Source: Rhizophagus irregularis
Taxonomy: Eukaryota > Glomeromycota > Glomeromycetes > Glomerales > Glomeraceae
DNA: 64,000 bases
Direction: 5' to 3'
Assembly (NCBI RefSeq): GCF_026210795.1
Contig: NC_089438.1
Span: forward strand, 4,919,501-4,983,500
Below, in pieces: positions 10,987 to 22,316 of this stretch. Positions within the stretch are counted from its first letter, which is position 1. Each line of letters starts with the position of its first letter. Position numbers and translations under genes: made by a program. The notes beneath the pieces were generated by a model that was given only the letters and a program-made list of their open reading frames with translations, did not search any database and was not told the origin of the DNA.

Positions 10987-11425
10987 ATTGACCTATAAAA
11001 CTGAAAAAATGATTGTTAATCTATGCACATTAAACAAGTATTAAGCATAATTATCTAACGACCAGAAGTCAACAATTATTAGAATTAAAGCACGTAGAGA
11101 TAATATCCTCAGCATAGGGGTGTTTGGCGAAATTAATGGTAAAAGGCGTTCGAAAATAATGGTAAACCCTATTTCTCCTCACTAAACGCTGTAGGCCTCA
11201 CCGGATACTATCATGTTTGTGTATTGACCTCAGGGGTACTACCCGTGTATCCTATAATTGAAGACAACCAGGCATGAACAGATAAAAATAACAGACACTC
11301 ACTTGTGAATTTAAGAGTAGATTGACCTATAAAACTGAATGAGAGAAATGGTTAACCTATGTACACTTGGTTAAAGTAAGCATTATTATCTAATGACCAG
11401 AAGCCAACAATTAAGGATTAAAGCC
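10987..11425. repeat. Diverged direct repeat pair, ~100 bp each
   Basis: Copy 1 at 10987-11092 and copy 2 at 11331-11425 share ATTGACCTATAAAACTGAA, then matching GACCAGAAG(T/C)CAACAATTA and ATTAAAGC segments. Between them is ~240 bp of less AT-rich DNA. This could be a solo-LTR-like or duplicated segment. No coding evidence. Confidence 0.55.
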
Positions 11426-11689
11426 AAGAGTTTAATACTTTCAGATCTAGTTATTTGACACCAAACCTGTTCAATTGTATGGATGGCAAGAGACTTTGAA
11501 AGTCTAGGTATTTGTTCACCTGTATGACATTCATCCGTACAGGTGAAATATTAATTATACTCACCACTTAATGATGTGTCCTTTACTATTAACGTTGTGT
11601 AGGATATATATTTTGATACGTTTGAAGGGATAATGATAGGTTTAAATGTTAGTGTTCTTGTAGATTAGTATAGTTTGTTTCTGTTATAT

Positions 11690-12100
11690 TCAGAATGTCA
11701 GATCTAAGGTGTCATCTGTGGACATTGTGTTCTCATTCACACTTATTATTGTTGATGATTTCGCTAGGAGTTGTGTAAGTTCCTGTTGCTGCGCCACATA
11801 AGAAAGCGATCTTTGAAGTTTTATTTCTTGCAGTGAAACTTCGCCAGTATTATTATGGCCTGAAGTATTGAATAGTCTATAACCAACAGTACTAATAACT
11901 TCGTTATCTTGCCATAGGACACCTGTGATAACTGTAGAGGGGTGGTTTTAAGTTTTGTCAGTCATCCAAACATATCATGTAAAAAACTTTGAACGTAATA
12001 ATAAACTCTGGGATATATTTTTAGTGTATTTCTGGGTAAGTGACGTTTAGTAATATTTTCTATCGGGTATTGCATTGGTATATCTACTTTGATGGATTTT
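11690..12100 (-). pseudogene. Unrecognised decayed coding sequence (two open stretches)
   Basis: On the minus strand a frame is open from about 11940 to a TGA at 11692-11690 (~80 codons), containing VITGVLWQDNEVISTVGYRL and ending NTMSTDDTLDLTF. Upstream (about 12100-11970) another frame reads KSIKVDIPMQYPIENITKRH and onward to a stop after HDMFG. CTCTACAG at ~11934 would be a plausible 3' splice site. Codon composition is clearly richer than the surrounding spacer. I do not recognise the protein. It may be a transposon gene relic or terminal exons of a real gene. Confidence 0.35.
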
Positions 12101-12109
12101 ATACGATAA

Positions 12110-12646
12110 TTGTGTTTATCGTGTCGTAAAATATTGTTAAAAAAAAGGAAAGAAAGTCTTTTTATATACTTTTTTTGTTGTGCAAACTTTTTTATAAATT
12201 ACGTAAATAAATACATAAAGTTAAATTATAATGCTCATGAAGTCATGAATCTTATGCAAAAGTATATTTTGTATATAAATGACTCATTACAGCACTACGC
12301 CAATCAACAATATAATCAATATAGTTACTGATCAATCTGATCCACCTATCAAATATATCATCGCGTCGCGTAACAATTTTTACGAAGAGACTTGTTTAAC
12401 TTAATTTTTTCAGGGCTATTTATATTTTTTTATGTTATAGGCGGAAAATGGATTTATCAAATCATGTGGAATTAGAAAATCATTTATTTAATTATATAGT
12501 ACAAAATTTTACACTTAATATTGACTAAAATTTAATGTCTTTTTTCATTTTGTTTACGAAATACATTTATTAGGAGATTTCTTATCAGAGGTATCTATCA
12601 ACATAGCAACAAAATCATGTGTTTGATTACGTTACAAATATGATAT
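12110..12646. other. Intergenic, nothing supported
   Basis: AT-rich spacer. A 73-codon plus-strand frame at 12110-12331 is low complexity, has no homolog I recognise, and is not annotated. TTTTTCAGGGCTATTTATAT at ~12408-12427 resembles the P450 TATA block, an orphan promoter relic probably belonging to psi-A, separated from it by inserted DNA. Confidence 0.4.
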
Positions 12647-12812
12647 CCCTAAAAGAAGTCGGTCCATGTTTTATATTCCCATCTTTTTTCCGTAAAAGGC
12701 TCATATTTCCGGAATTAATCGAGTAATTTACTGTATCTTTTCCGTGAATGGTTCCGTGAAAGGCTCATTTTACGGAGTTTTTACAGAAATAACGGATAAA
12801 ATTTTTTATAGA
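12647..12812. mobile_element. CCCTGTAAAA-family MITE
   Basis: It runs from CCCTAAAAGAAGTCGGTCC to ACGGATAAAATTTTTTATAG and shares the internal CCGTAAAAGGCTCATATTTC and CCGTGAAAGGCTCATTTTAC units with the copies at 10388 and 41528. Non-coding. Confidence 0.6.
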
Positions 12813-12932
12813 GTATTCTATTTCCACATGATTTGATAATACACATTATGTGAATCCACCCGGATTCCTACCTACAACATATATATATATATGATTAAGC
12901 AACATCACGCCATTCTAAATTTGATTCAAGAT

Positions 12933-12945
12933 GTGTGATCGTCAA
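12933..12945. promoter_or_regulatory. Orphan GTGTGATCGTCAA motif
   Basis: Same motif as upstream of P450-4, -5, -6 and psi-C, embedded in TTGATTCAAGATGTGTGATC. No intact gene follows it on the minus strand; it is probably the displaced upstream region of relic psi-A. Confidence 0.45.
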
Positions 12946-13029
12946 TTATACAGTATGATACTCCGATTCGTAATATTTCATTAATTGAATATCATAATCT
13001 CATTTAACTGCATGTGGTAAATTTTATTA

Positions 13030-13460
13030 AATGAGATTTTTTTTCTTAATCGATTGATAGACTGATTAATGTATGGTTTCCTGAGTGCCATTTTCCTGAA
13101 ATTAATTTCCGATTGACCATTTTCCGCCGGATCATTTCCTGAAGCTCCAATATCTTGAAATAAATGATATATATAAATTTCCTTTTTAGAATAGATTTTG
13201 TTTATATTTAGTAAATCACAATGACAGAAAAATAATAATTCTTTAAAATTTTTTCTTATTCTTTTAGAAACCGATGCCATTTTGCTAACTTCCATTTTAC
13301 CGACATGTAAAATTACCCGACTTGCCATTTCACCAAAAATTTATTAGCTGCGCCTCACTCCCTACTGCGCCTTAATTTCAAGTGCTGAAGTTCAACAAAC
13401 TGATTACATACATGTCGGTAAAATGGCAAGTAGGCAAATTGATGTCGGTAAAATGGGTGA
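13030..13460. repeat. Repeat region with GTCGGTAAAATGGC units in both orientations
   Basis: CCATTTTCCTGAAATT-type units at 13085-13150 are followed by CATTTTACCGACATG (13295-13309), then by the inverse CATGTCGGTAAAATGGCAAG (13411-13430) and GATGTCGGTAAAATGGGTG (13441-13459). Frames at 12981-13328 and 13378-13560 are by-products of this repeat. Related sequence lies at 21.84, 23.17 and 58.9 kb. Confidence 0.5.
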
Positions 13461-13515
13461 ATACCTGATCTCTACTACGCTGGTGCATACAGTAAGCACA
13501 TAGATTTAATAACTT

Positions 13516-14025
13516 GATAATAAAATTCTTGACGCAAAAATTCCTGTTATTTATTTCCATGATATAAATAAGAAAAGTATATTCTAGGTATTGGAAATTA
13601 GGATTCGGGAAATTGGAATTTCTGAAAATGATCTAAATTGGGAAATGAGCATTCAGAAAATTGACTTCGGGAAATGATATATTTGGGATAATGGCATTCG
13701 GGAAAAGGTATTACCTTAGCAGATCTTTTTATTTTTTAATCGTCAGTATAGTAATATCTTTATTTATTGTGATAATAAAATTCTTGACGCAAAAATTCCT
13801 GTTATTTATTGCCATGATATAAATAAGAAAAGTATATTCTAGGTATTGGAAATTAGGATTCGGGAAATTGGAATTTCGGAAAATGATCTAAATTGGGAAA
13901 TGAGCATTCAGAAAATTGACTTCGGGAAATGATATATTTGGGATAATGGCATTCGGGAAAAGGTATTACCTTAGCAGATCTTTTTATTTTTTAATCGTCA
14001 GTATAGTAATATCTTTATTTATTGT
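13516..14025. repeat. 255-bp tandem duplication
   Basis: Copy 1 (13516-13770) and copy 2 (13771-14025) begin GATAATAAAATTCTTGACGC and end TTTATTTATTGT. By eye only two substitutions separate them (TTTCC/TTGCC near 13557/13812 and TTTCTG/TTTCGG near 13633/13888). Each copy carries GGGAAATGAGCATTCAG-type units. A more diverged third copy lies at about 14880-15125. Confidence 0.9.
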
Positions 14026-14040
14026 AACAATCTTTATTAA

Positions 14041-14205
14041 GCATTGTGACATCTTAAACCAAATAAGGAAAAGTACCAATGAATGGGGGACCAGGTGAAG
14101 GATTAGATTAACACGAGTCTCACTGTCTCAGAGATCATTAATACTATACTTAAAGTGACAAAACAAAATTATTAATTTTAAAATTCTCAAATAGTTTAAA
14201 ATCAT
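14041..14205 (-). pseudogene. Cytochrome P450 relic psi-B (N-terminal fragment)
   Basis: About 165 bp on the minus strand match the first ~70 codons of P450-4/-5: the ATG position (14205-14203), the anchor region, the hinge (CCTGGTCCCCCATTCATTGG) and the K-rich turn. Indels break the frame and nothing beyond survives. It abuts the 255-bp tandem duplication, so that repeat may have replaced the rest of the gene. Confidence 0.7.
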
Positions 14206-15760
14206 CTTATCGTTTCTCTTTATTTATTTATTTCTTTCTTTTTTAAACGAAAATTATTTTATATATGATCTTAAATCACAAGCTACATCACGTTCTAATT
14301 TTGATTCAAGATCGTCGTTTATACAAATGACCTCTGGACGTAATATATTTCACTATAATCTCCCCTTAAACTGCACGTGGTCAATTTTGCCAAGAAACTG
14401 CCCATGGTATTAAAGCAGCCAAATAAGGCAGTTTCATACTTTCATACAAATCTACAAATACTCACCTTAATCAAAGATGGCACCTTTTTTCTTAAGGTTA
14501 CACAAGTCCAGGTGGTCAAGATTAAGATAATTTTGGAGTCCAAATATATCATTCCTAGTCTAATATTTTACTGGATTTAATAAAATTTCCTTTTTTTTAA
14601 AAAAATAGATACTTAATAAATCACAATAACAAAAAAATAAAATTAATTCCATAGGATTCTTTTTAGCCCGTTCCCTTTTTGGCCAAAAGATTAATTGATT
14701 ACGAAATTTGAAATAAAATATATCAATTAACAAAAGTTTTAAATAAATATAAAAAATATATAATAATAAAATAATAATACAATATGTACCTGGTACGTAA
14801 ACTTTTTTACGTACCATAAAAAAAAGATCATCTGATCTACTACGCAGTAAATTATTACTAGTTCGTACATTAAGCACATAAAATTCTTGAAGCAATAATT
14901 CCTCAATAATTGTTAATATTTATTGCTATACAATACACAATAAATACATATATTATGTAATATATTTAAATAAAGTAGTCTAGATATTGGAAACAGGAAA
15001 TTGAGCATTCGGAAAATTTGAATTTCGGAAATGATCCAAGTTTGAAATGAGCATTCAAAAAAATTGACTTCAAGAAATAGTTCAACAAGGACTTTAGCAG
15101 ATTTTTTGTTTAACAACAAGAAATCATCTGTCTAGTCACATTAAATTCGTAATATAATCTGGATCATAATAAAAAAATACGACGCTGTATGCATATATAT
15201 ATTGGTGTGCCATACTTTTTTTTATTTTATAAGGATCTACGCGGCTGAAGTTCCATAATAAGGTCGCCAGAAAATGAAAGGAGTATTATAACTAAAAGAG
15301 CTTTGGTTTTGAACGATATTCCGCAGCTTCTTAATAGATTTAGCTGTATCATATCCAGTTTGTCAATTAATTTGGTTGGTTACGTTCGTTCCGTTACGTA
15401 TATTTTCAATGTTGCGAAACCTTAATAACCGGTAAATGAACAAAATACAAATAAACAAGTCAGAATCAAATTTAACCTTACTAAATAATATAAATAATAT
15501 ACTGTAATTACTTACAAGCGTTGTTTAAATTATTCACTAATTAATAATCACAAAATCTAACCTGTAAAATATTCCGTAATAATGCACAACAGCAGCATAG
15601 AATAAATAAAAAATTACAAGTGTGACACAGTACTATACTGTACATTGCGTACCACTGCGGTATATAGTTCATTTAAACTAATAATATATATACATTGATT
15701 TACATAATAATAAAAATATATATATATTTAAATCATAACGTGCTTTTAAATATATGAAAA
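14206..15760. other. Intergenic between psi-B and P450-4: copied spacer plus repeat relics
   Basis: Contains the GATTCAAGATCGTC upstream block (14303) and the ACTGCACGTGGTCAATTTTG segment seen upstream of other members. A diverged copy of the 255-bp repeat lies at ~14880-15125, and the CGCAGCTTCTTAATAGATTT / TATCCAGTTTGTCAATTAAT spacer block lies at ~15330-15375, also present around the MULE at 26.4 kb. Short frames at 14377-15119 are repeat-derived and not supported. Confidence 0.5.
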
Positions 15761-17494
15761 TCAATTTCTTGGTTTAATTTCAACTAATAATTCGACACAA
15801 GAAATTAAAATACCGTCACACATAGTTTTAATTGGAGAATTCATATCTACTAAATTAATTTCATATTTTCTATACAATAAAGCCATCAAACAAACTAATT
15901 CAATCATTGCTAACTTTCTTCCTGGACATGATCTTAATCCTCCACCAAACATGATAAAAGAGTTCTTCTTTGGTTCAAAATTTTCATCCATCCATCTATC
16001 AGGGTTAAATTTATTAGGTTCTTTCCAATAATCAACTCTGTTATGAATAGCTTTAACATTAATTATAAACGATGTGTCAGCTGGCCATTGATATCCTGCT
16101 ATTTCACTAGGTTTACTAAGATGTCTTGTAAACGTGTGCATAATTGGGAGAATGCGAGCTGCTTCTTTTACAATTGCTTCACAGTATTCTAAACTATAAT
16201 AGTCATCTTTAGTAATTGGTCGCATTTTATCACCTTGGAATATACTATCAATTTCTTCTAACATTTTCTTTTTCACATTTGGATTATGTGCAATATAATA
16301 GATAATGATTGAAAGCAAATTTGCTGACTATATTTGAAGTAAAAAAAAGGAATTGTTAATATAATTTCAAGTTAAAGCACATTGCATATTTGTTAAATTT
16401 CGATAATGTAAGATAAAAATGAAATTTTTCTAAAAAAAATTTACTTTGTAAGTTCCACTGAAAAATCCATCAAGTAAATTGACGCGAATTTCACTATCAG
16501 TCATAGATCTATTGGCTTCACCAATTACGATATAATTAACATCACGAAATGTATTTTTGATAATCATCGATGTCAACATATCATGAGGCAAGGGTTCATC
16601 CAATGGTGTATCTTCAATTTCTTTTCTACGTGTCTTAATAATTGTATTCAGTTTTTGATTAATAAAATCCATTGTTTGAAATATATCATCTGATATATTT
16701 TTTATAAACGGAACATAACGTCGTAAAAAAGGAGAAATTATGAAAACAAAGAAAAATCCTTTATGGAGTTTACGAATTGCTTGAAATAATTTCACAGAAT
16801 CCTCGACTCTTGCTGAATGATGATCAGATTTTTCATCATTAAGAGTATTAAAATAAGCTGCCATTGTATAAGATCTTTCCCCAGTTAACAATTTAATAAT
16901 AATATCATTATTATAATGACTAAACCATTTAATAAAATCCAATTTATTTTTATTTTCTTTAATAATTTCTTCTTTAAGATATAACTTATCCCAAAAACTT
17001 TCTAATTCATTGAAATGTTGGTTTGTACAATCAATTACTTCGTCAGTAAATTTTGGTGACAAAATAGCTTGATTAAAAAAATGACGATTAAATGTCCACG
17101 TCTTAAAATTATTATTGTACGATAGTCCTTTTCCTTCAATTCCCAATTCTTCTATTCCTTTGTAATTGGGACATCTCATCTCATATGTACTTTTTGATAA
17201 AAAATCTTCAAGATATTCTGTTTGACATATAACTATAGATCGTAAACTACCATTAATCTCATGCAAGTCACCATATTTCTCGTAACAATATTTATAAAGC
17301 ATTTTGATATCTCCTTTAAACCAAATAACATAAGGAAGAATACCAACGAATGGGAATGGGATAGGACCAGGTAAAGGATTAACGCGAGTAAAATATTTGT
17401 AATAATAATATACCACATATGTCATTAATACTGTACTCAACAATGGTAGAACAAAATTATTAATTTCGAAATTCTCTAATGGTTTAAAAGTCAT
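15761..17494 (-). CDS. Cytochrome P450-like protein (P450-4), divergent I-helix group
   Basis: Exons 17494-16445 and 16327-15761 encode 538 residues; intron 117 bp with GTAAATTT donor. The I-helix is SGTYK then SAN. Anchor ~14-31, hinge PLPGPIPFP, C-helix WTFNR, E-A-A-R, FNPDRW and FGGGLRSCPG (cysteine ~484) are intact. The region after the hinge (GILPYVIWFKGD) differs from P450-1 to -3 (GNLPQIYW) and is shared with P450-5 and -6, marking a sub-group. The B region is shorter than in P450-1 (LSKSTYEMRCPN). Two in-frame reads of the leader are excluded by alignment with paralogs; the ATG at 17494 gives the common MxFKPLENFEI start. Confidence 0.9.
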
Positions 17495-17570
17495 CTTATC
17501 GTTTCTCTTTTATTTATTTTATTTTTTTTTTCTTGTGGCTGAACAATGCTTCAGCTCCTTTAACTTTTTG

Positions 17571-17664
17571 GGGATATTTATATATTTTTTTGTTGTAGTA
17601 TTTTGAAAATATCAACAGCACTACCTCATGTCATTCTAAATTTATTTAAGATGTGTGATCGTCA
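17571..17664 (-). promoter_or_regulatory. P450-4 promoter block
   Basis: TATAAATATCCCCAAAAAGT (minus, 17582-17563) is the TATA block ~75-90 bp before the ATG. GTGTGATCGTCA lies at 17653-17664 on +, about 160 bp before the ATG. Confidence 0.5.
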
Positions 17665-17929
17665 GTCACACACTGGGGGAAATGTATTTCATCTCGCCTC
17701 ATTAATATTTGATAACCTTGGCGCAGATCTTTTATATTTAGAGAACCTTTTCATATATTTGATGATGCAATTTCCTGTGTAGATTTTATTTTATTAAAAA
17801 TCCATTGGGGAAATCTACATTATTGTGATATTGGTTATAAAAAGAGGTTATCATTCTTTTTTAAAAAAATAGCAGGTAAAAAGGGAGTAAAAAAATACAT
17901 TAGCAAAGTGGCTCAGTAAATCACTCGTG

Positions 17930-18450
17930 ATGAGAAAACTCTAACTCGGGCACGGTTTTGGAGTCGGCTCATGGGCTCTCAGCTCGGTTCGTTCAGATGC
18001 GAACTTGAACCGACTTGAACCGACTTGACTGACTCGAACTTACTTGTACCAAGCTGGTTCCGTGACCATTTTATTATTTTATCTTTATTGTTTGTTTTTC
18101 TTTTATTAATTTTATTTATTATTAATTTTATTTTATTATTAATTTTATTTATTAGTGTTATTAATTTATTTATTAATTTTATATTTATTATATGATAATA
18201 TTTTCTTTATTTAACATTTAAGGCCACCATAAAAAATTTTTCTAGTTTACTCAGTTTTGCGGATTTTAGAATCAATTGCTCATAGTGAATTAGCGATGCA
18301 AATGTGAAAAAATTTGAATTTTTTTATTATAAAAATTGATTTTTTTTACAAGAATGATTTTTTATTAAGCAAAAAAAAAATGAAAAAAATCCCACATGAA
18401 GCTCGATTCGTGCGAGTCGTTTCGTGAAATCTGAACATTTTAATTTGTTT
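17930..18450. repeat. GAGTCG-rich element ends around an AT minisatellite
   Basis: GACTTGAACCGACTTGAAC-type units (17935-18065) and the opposing GCTCGATTCGTGCGAGTCG (18399-18417) flank an ~85-bp tract of TTATTAATTTTATTT-like repeats (18110-18192). Similar GAGTCGGGTC islands occur at 23.28-23.56 and 46.48-46.69 kb. Possibly a degraded inverted-repeat transposon. Confidence 0.4.
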
Positions 18451-18650
18451 CTGCTCAATAATCAAGAATTTTCAAAAAAAAAAAATATATTACCTATTTA
18501 ATTTGATATTTAAAATGATGTTAAAATCCTATTCTTCAATTGTTCCATCAATATTTTCTTCTGAATTTATTAAATGAATCTCTCCATTTAAATGTCATAC
18601 TGCTGGAATCAAATCATGTTACGTGATCATAGCACATGATTTTATAATAA

Positions 18651-18843
18651 GGTTGGTTACCGTAAGTAACGATTATTATATATCGAATTACAACCTTTAG
18701 CGGTTGTAATATTATAAACGTAAGTTGTAAATTGGCCGTAAATACTACACTATTATTGTTAGCTAAAAGATGATAATTTTGATTTACAACCATTATATTT
18801 ACTTGACTTTTGGACTTACAACTATTTACGGAGACCAACACTA
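18651..18843. mobile_element. Probable MITE
   Basis: The left end GGTTGGTTACCGTAAGTAAC and right end (minus) GTGTTGGTCTCCGTAAATAG are imperfect inverted repeats. The interior is rich in GTTGTAA and its complement. It is immediately followed by the GCCGAA element. Confidence 0.45.
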
Positions 18844-18855
18844 AAAATTTTATAG

Positions 18856-19420
18856 GTATCCGGACTTTTCGCCGAAGTCTATTTCACCGAAACCCAATTC
18901 GCCGAAGGGATATTTCGCCGAAAGGCGTTTCGCAAATACCATTTCACCGAATTCTAATTTAACCGAATTCCATATTGCCGAAGACATTTTGTCGAATGGA
19001 CATTTCGCCGATAAGTTATTTATTCCATTTGGTTATTTTATTGTTTTTATACTAAATACGTAAAGAAGTGTTTTCTAGAAAAATTTTTGAATTAGCTGAT
19101 TTTATTAAATTTATCTCGTTGAATATAATATATTAATCTTTATTTTACTTACTTTTTCGTGAATAAATATTTTCAGGGAAATAAAGTTATTTATTTATTT
19201 CTTAACAATTAACAACAGTTACTTGAATGTTAAAGTGATAATATCCTGGAAAAAAAAATCTCTAAAAATAATTAAATTTTAATTTTCATTGCGCGATGAA
19301 TATTTTTGTTAAAATGTTAATCGCTATCATTTTCGGCGAAATGTCCCTTCGGTGAAATATCCCTTCGGTGAAATGGCTTCGGCGAAATGGGTTTAAGTGA
19401 AATGGAAATGTACCGTAACC
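18856..19420. mobile_element. GCCGAA periodic element, copy 1 (~565 bp)
   Basis: The left arm repeats TTTCGCCGAA / TTTCACCGAA about every 18-20 bp (18867-19015). The right arm repeats the complement TTCGGCGAAAT / TTCGGTGAAAT (19333-19405). The ends GGTATCCGGAC and, inverted, GGTTACGGTAC form a short terminal repeat. The AT-rich core (ATTTGGTTATTTTATTG onward) is shared with copy 2 at 58270. No coding capacity. The family is not one I can name. Confidence 0.75.
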
Positions 19421-19833
19421 GATTTTATATATTGCCGTGTCAAACTAAGAAGAATGCCCTTTTTTCCTAAAAAACTTTTTGATGATATGGCTAATAAGTA
19501 TCTTGAAAAAAAATCCTCTAATAGATAGTATAGCAGCATAAGGCTTTCATTTCTCGTAATGATTATGAACTTATTATCTCAAACTTCGCGAACCTAATAA
19601 TACAAAAATAGGAACTGTTAAAGATCAAAATTGGATAAAGGATATTTTACAGATTAACAAATGTTTAAATAGATAAAATGTAAAATTTTATACTCTATAA
19701 TTAAATAATTACACTTTTAAAAAAACTCATTATTATTGTAAACAATTTATGTGAAACGGATTTGATGTGAAATTCACATTATGTTACAACATATATAAAA
19801 TTATAAACTCATTTATGGATTACAGTACATTAT
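19421..19833. other. Intergenic, nothing recognised
   Basis: AT-rich spacer downstream of P450-5 with no supported gene or repeat. Confidence 0.35.
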
Positions 19834-21578
19834 TTAGTAAGAAAATCGATTTTTTAGTTTAATTTTAACTAATAATTCGACGCAAGAAATTAAAATACCG
19901 TCACACGTAGTTTTAATTGGAGAATTCATATCTACTAAATTAATTTCATATTTTCTAAACAATAAAGCTATTAAACAAACTAATTGAACTATTGCCAACT
20001 TTCTTCCTGGACATAATCTTAATCCTCCACCAAACATGATAAAAGAATTTTTCTTTGGCTCAAAACTTTCATTCATCCATCTATCAGGGTTAAATTTATT
20101 AGGTTCTTTCCAATAATTATCGCTATTATGAATAGCTTTAATATCAACTAGAAACGATGTGTCAGCTGGCCATTGATATCCCGCTATTTCATTAGGCTTA
20201 TTGATATGTCTTATATTCATGTGCATAATTGGATGAACGCGAGCTACTTCTTTCACAATTGCTTCACAGTATTTTAAATTATAAAAATCATCTTTATTAA
20301 TTGATCGCACTTTATCACCTTTAAATATACGATCAATTTCTTCTAACATTTTCTTTTTCACATTTGGATAATGTGCAATATAATAGATAATGAATGAAAG
20401 CAAATTTGCCGACTATATTTGAAGTAAAAAAAGGAATTGTTAATATAATTTCAAGTTAAACATATTGTACTTATGCTAAATCTCGATGATTTAAAATTGC
20501 AAAATAGAAAAGAATTTCTCTAAAAATTTACTTTATAATAAGTTCCACTAGTTATTCCATCTAGTAAATTGGCTCGAATTTCACTATCTGTCATAGATCT
20601 ATTGATTTCATAGGTTTCGATATAATTATCATGAAATGTATTTTTGATAATCATCGATGTCAATATATCATGGGATAAGGGTTTATTCGATGGTGTATCT
20701 TCAATTTCTTGTCTACGTCTCTTAATAATTGCATCTAGTTTTTGATTGATAAAATTTACGTTTTGAAGTATATCATCTGCTATACTTTTTAAAAATGGAA
20801 CATACCGTCGTAAAAAAGGAGAAATTATTGAAAAGAAGAAACATCCCACATGAAGAGTATGAAATGCTTGAAATAATTTTACAGAATCATTGAATATTGC
20901 TGGTGGGTGATCGGATTTTTCATCACTAAGAGTATGAAAATAAGCTGCCATTGAATAAGATCTTTCCCCAGTTAACAATTTAATAATCATATCATTTGTG
21001 TAATGATCGAACCATTTAATAAAATCTAATTTATTTCTATTTTCTTTAATAATTTCTTCTTTAAAATATAACTTATCCCAATAACTTTCTAATTCATTGA
21101 AATGTTCGTTTGTCCAATCAATAACCTCATTAGTAAATTTCGGTGAAAAAATAGCTTGATTAAAAAAATGACGATTAAATATCCACGTCTTAAAATTATT
21201 ATTACACGTCATTCCTTTCCCTCCAATTCCCAAGTCTTTTAGTCCTTCGAAACATAATCTTATCTCATGAGTACTTTCTGACAAAACATCTTCAAGATAC
21301 TCTGCTCGACATAAAACTATAGATCGTATAAAATTATTAAGCTCATATATGTCACCATATTTCTCGTAACAATAATTATAAAACATTTCAATATCTCCTT
21401 TAAACCAAATAACATAAGGAAAAATACCAATGAATGGGAGTGGGAAAGGACCAGGTAAAGGATTAACGCGAGTAAAATATTTGTAATAATAATATACCAC
21501 ATATGTCATTAATACTGTACTTAACAATGATAAAACAAATTTAATAATTTCAAAATCCTCAAATGGTTTAAAAATCAT
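19834..21578 (-). CDS. Cytochrome P450-like protein (P450-5), divergent I-helix group with inserted tyrosine
   Basis: Exons 21578-20532 and 20412-19834 encode 541 residues (intron 119 bp). Exon 1 ends SGTYYK, one tyrosine longer than P450-4 and -6, so the I-helix register shifts by one residue before SAN. K-helix E-V-A-R, FNPDRW and FGGGLRLCPG (cysteine ~483) are intact. A short C-terminal extension (NRFSY) replaces the usual PRN ending, because the stop lies five codons further on. The post-hinge GIFPYVIWFKGD places it with P450-4/-6. The one-residue helix insertion without other damage is unusual. Confidence 0.88.
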
Positions 21579-21660
21579 CTTATCGTTTCTCTTTTCTTTA
21601 TTTTATTTCCTTTTTTTTGTTGCTGAACAGTTGCTAGCTTCTTTAACTTAATTTTTACAG

Positions 21661-21757
21661 GGCTATTTATATTTTCTTTTGCTGTATTTAGTAATTTGCA
21701 AATCATTTTATCCGACATTTAAATAACTAAAATTGATTCAAGATGTGTGATCGTCAA
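21661..21757 (-). promoter_or_regulatory. P450-5 promoter block
   Basis: AAAATATAAATAGCCCTGTA (minus, 21675-21656) is the TATA block. GTGTGATCGTCAA is at 21745-21757 on +. Confidence 0.5.
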
Positions 21758-21759
21758 TT

Positions 21760-22316
21760 AAATATCACTATCTCATTTAAATATTATTAACTGTTAATGG
21801 ATTTTTTTTTTTCTTTAATTGATAGACTTAAAAATTGGTTACAAGTACGATTACCCGAATGTCATTTTCTTGAACATACCCATTTCCCGAAATCAATTTT
21901 CCGATTGCTCATTTCCAGAATTGGATCATTTTCCGAAACTCTAATTTTCTCGAATAGACATTTTACTGGATTTAATAAATGATTTCTTTTTTACTTTATT
22001 TATATTTAATAACATAATTCCTTTTATCCCATGGTTTCTAGTTAAAATTCATGATTTTTTCTTGATATTCTCACGGATGGTGTTTATTTAAAAAGAGGGG
22101 TAAAAAGTCTATCAATATTGGAATAAAAAGTATATCATTATTAGTCAAAATAAGTATATATTAAAGGGATGATCGTGATATATAAATCAGTTATTTCACG
22201 GAGTCACTTTGGAATATTATGATTCTGATATCCGTGAAATAACTATTACAAATGACTGCCAAAAGATTATTTGATTACAAAATTTAAAATAAAATAACAT
22301 TTCAAAAATAATAAAG
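21760..22316. repeat. Repeat relics upstream of P450-5
   Basis: CATTTCCCGAAATC-like units at 21850-21970 are relatives of the 13.1-kb repeat. At 22173-22253 AGTTATTTCACGGAGTCAC pairs with the inverse CCGTGAAATAACTATTAC, a foldback also found at 34114. The preceding CTATCAATATTGGAATAA segment also recurs at ~34058, so the shared unit is ~150 bp. Confidence 0.5.

Noticed and set aside
10987-11425. LTR retrotransposon with ~100-bp LTRs
   Set aside because: The repeats are too short and diverged, the interior is only ~240 bp, and no primer-binding site or protein remains.
17233-17418. Minus-strand alternate-frame ORFs starting MW-IIITNILL (also 21317, 40285, 43443, 52076)
   Set aside because: Frame-shifted readings of the anchor/hinge part of P450 exon 1. 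In P450-11 this frame is joined to the N-terminus only because of the 10-bp deletion.
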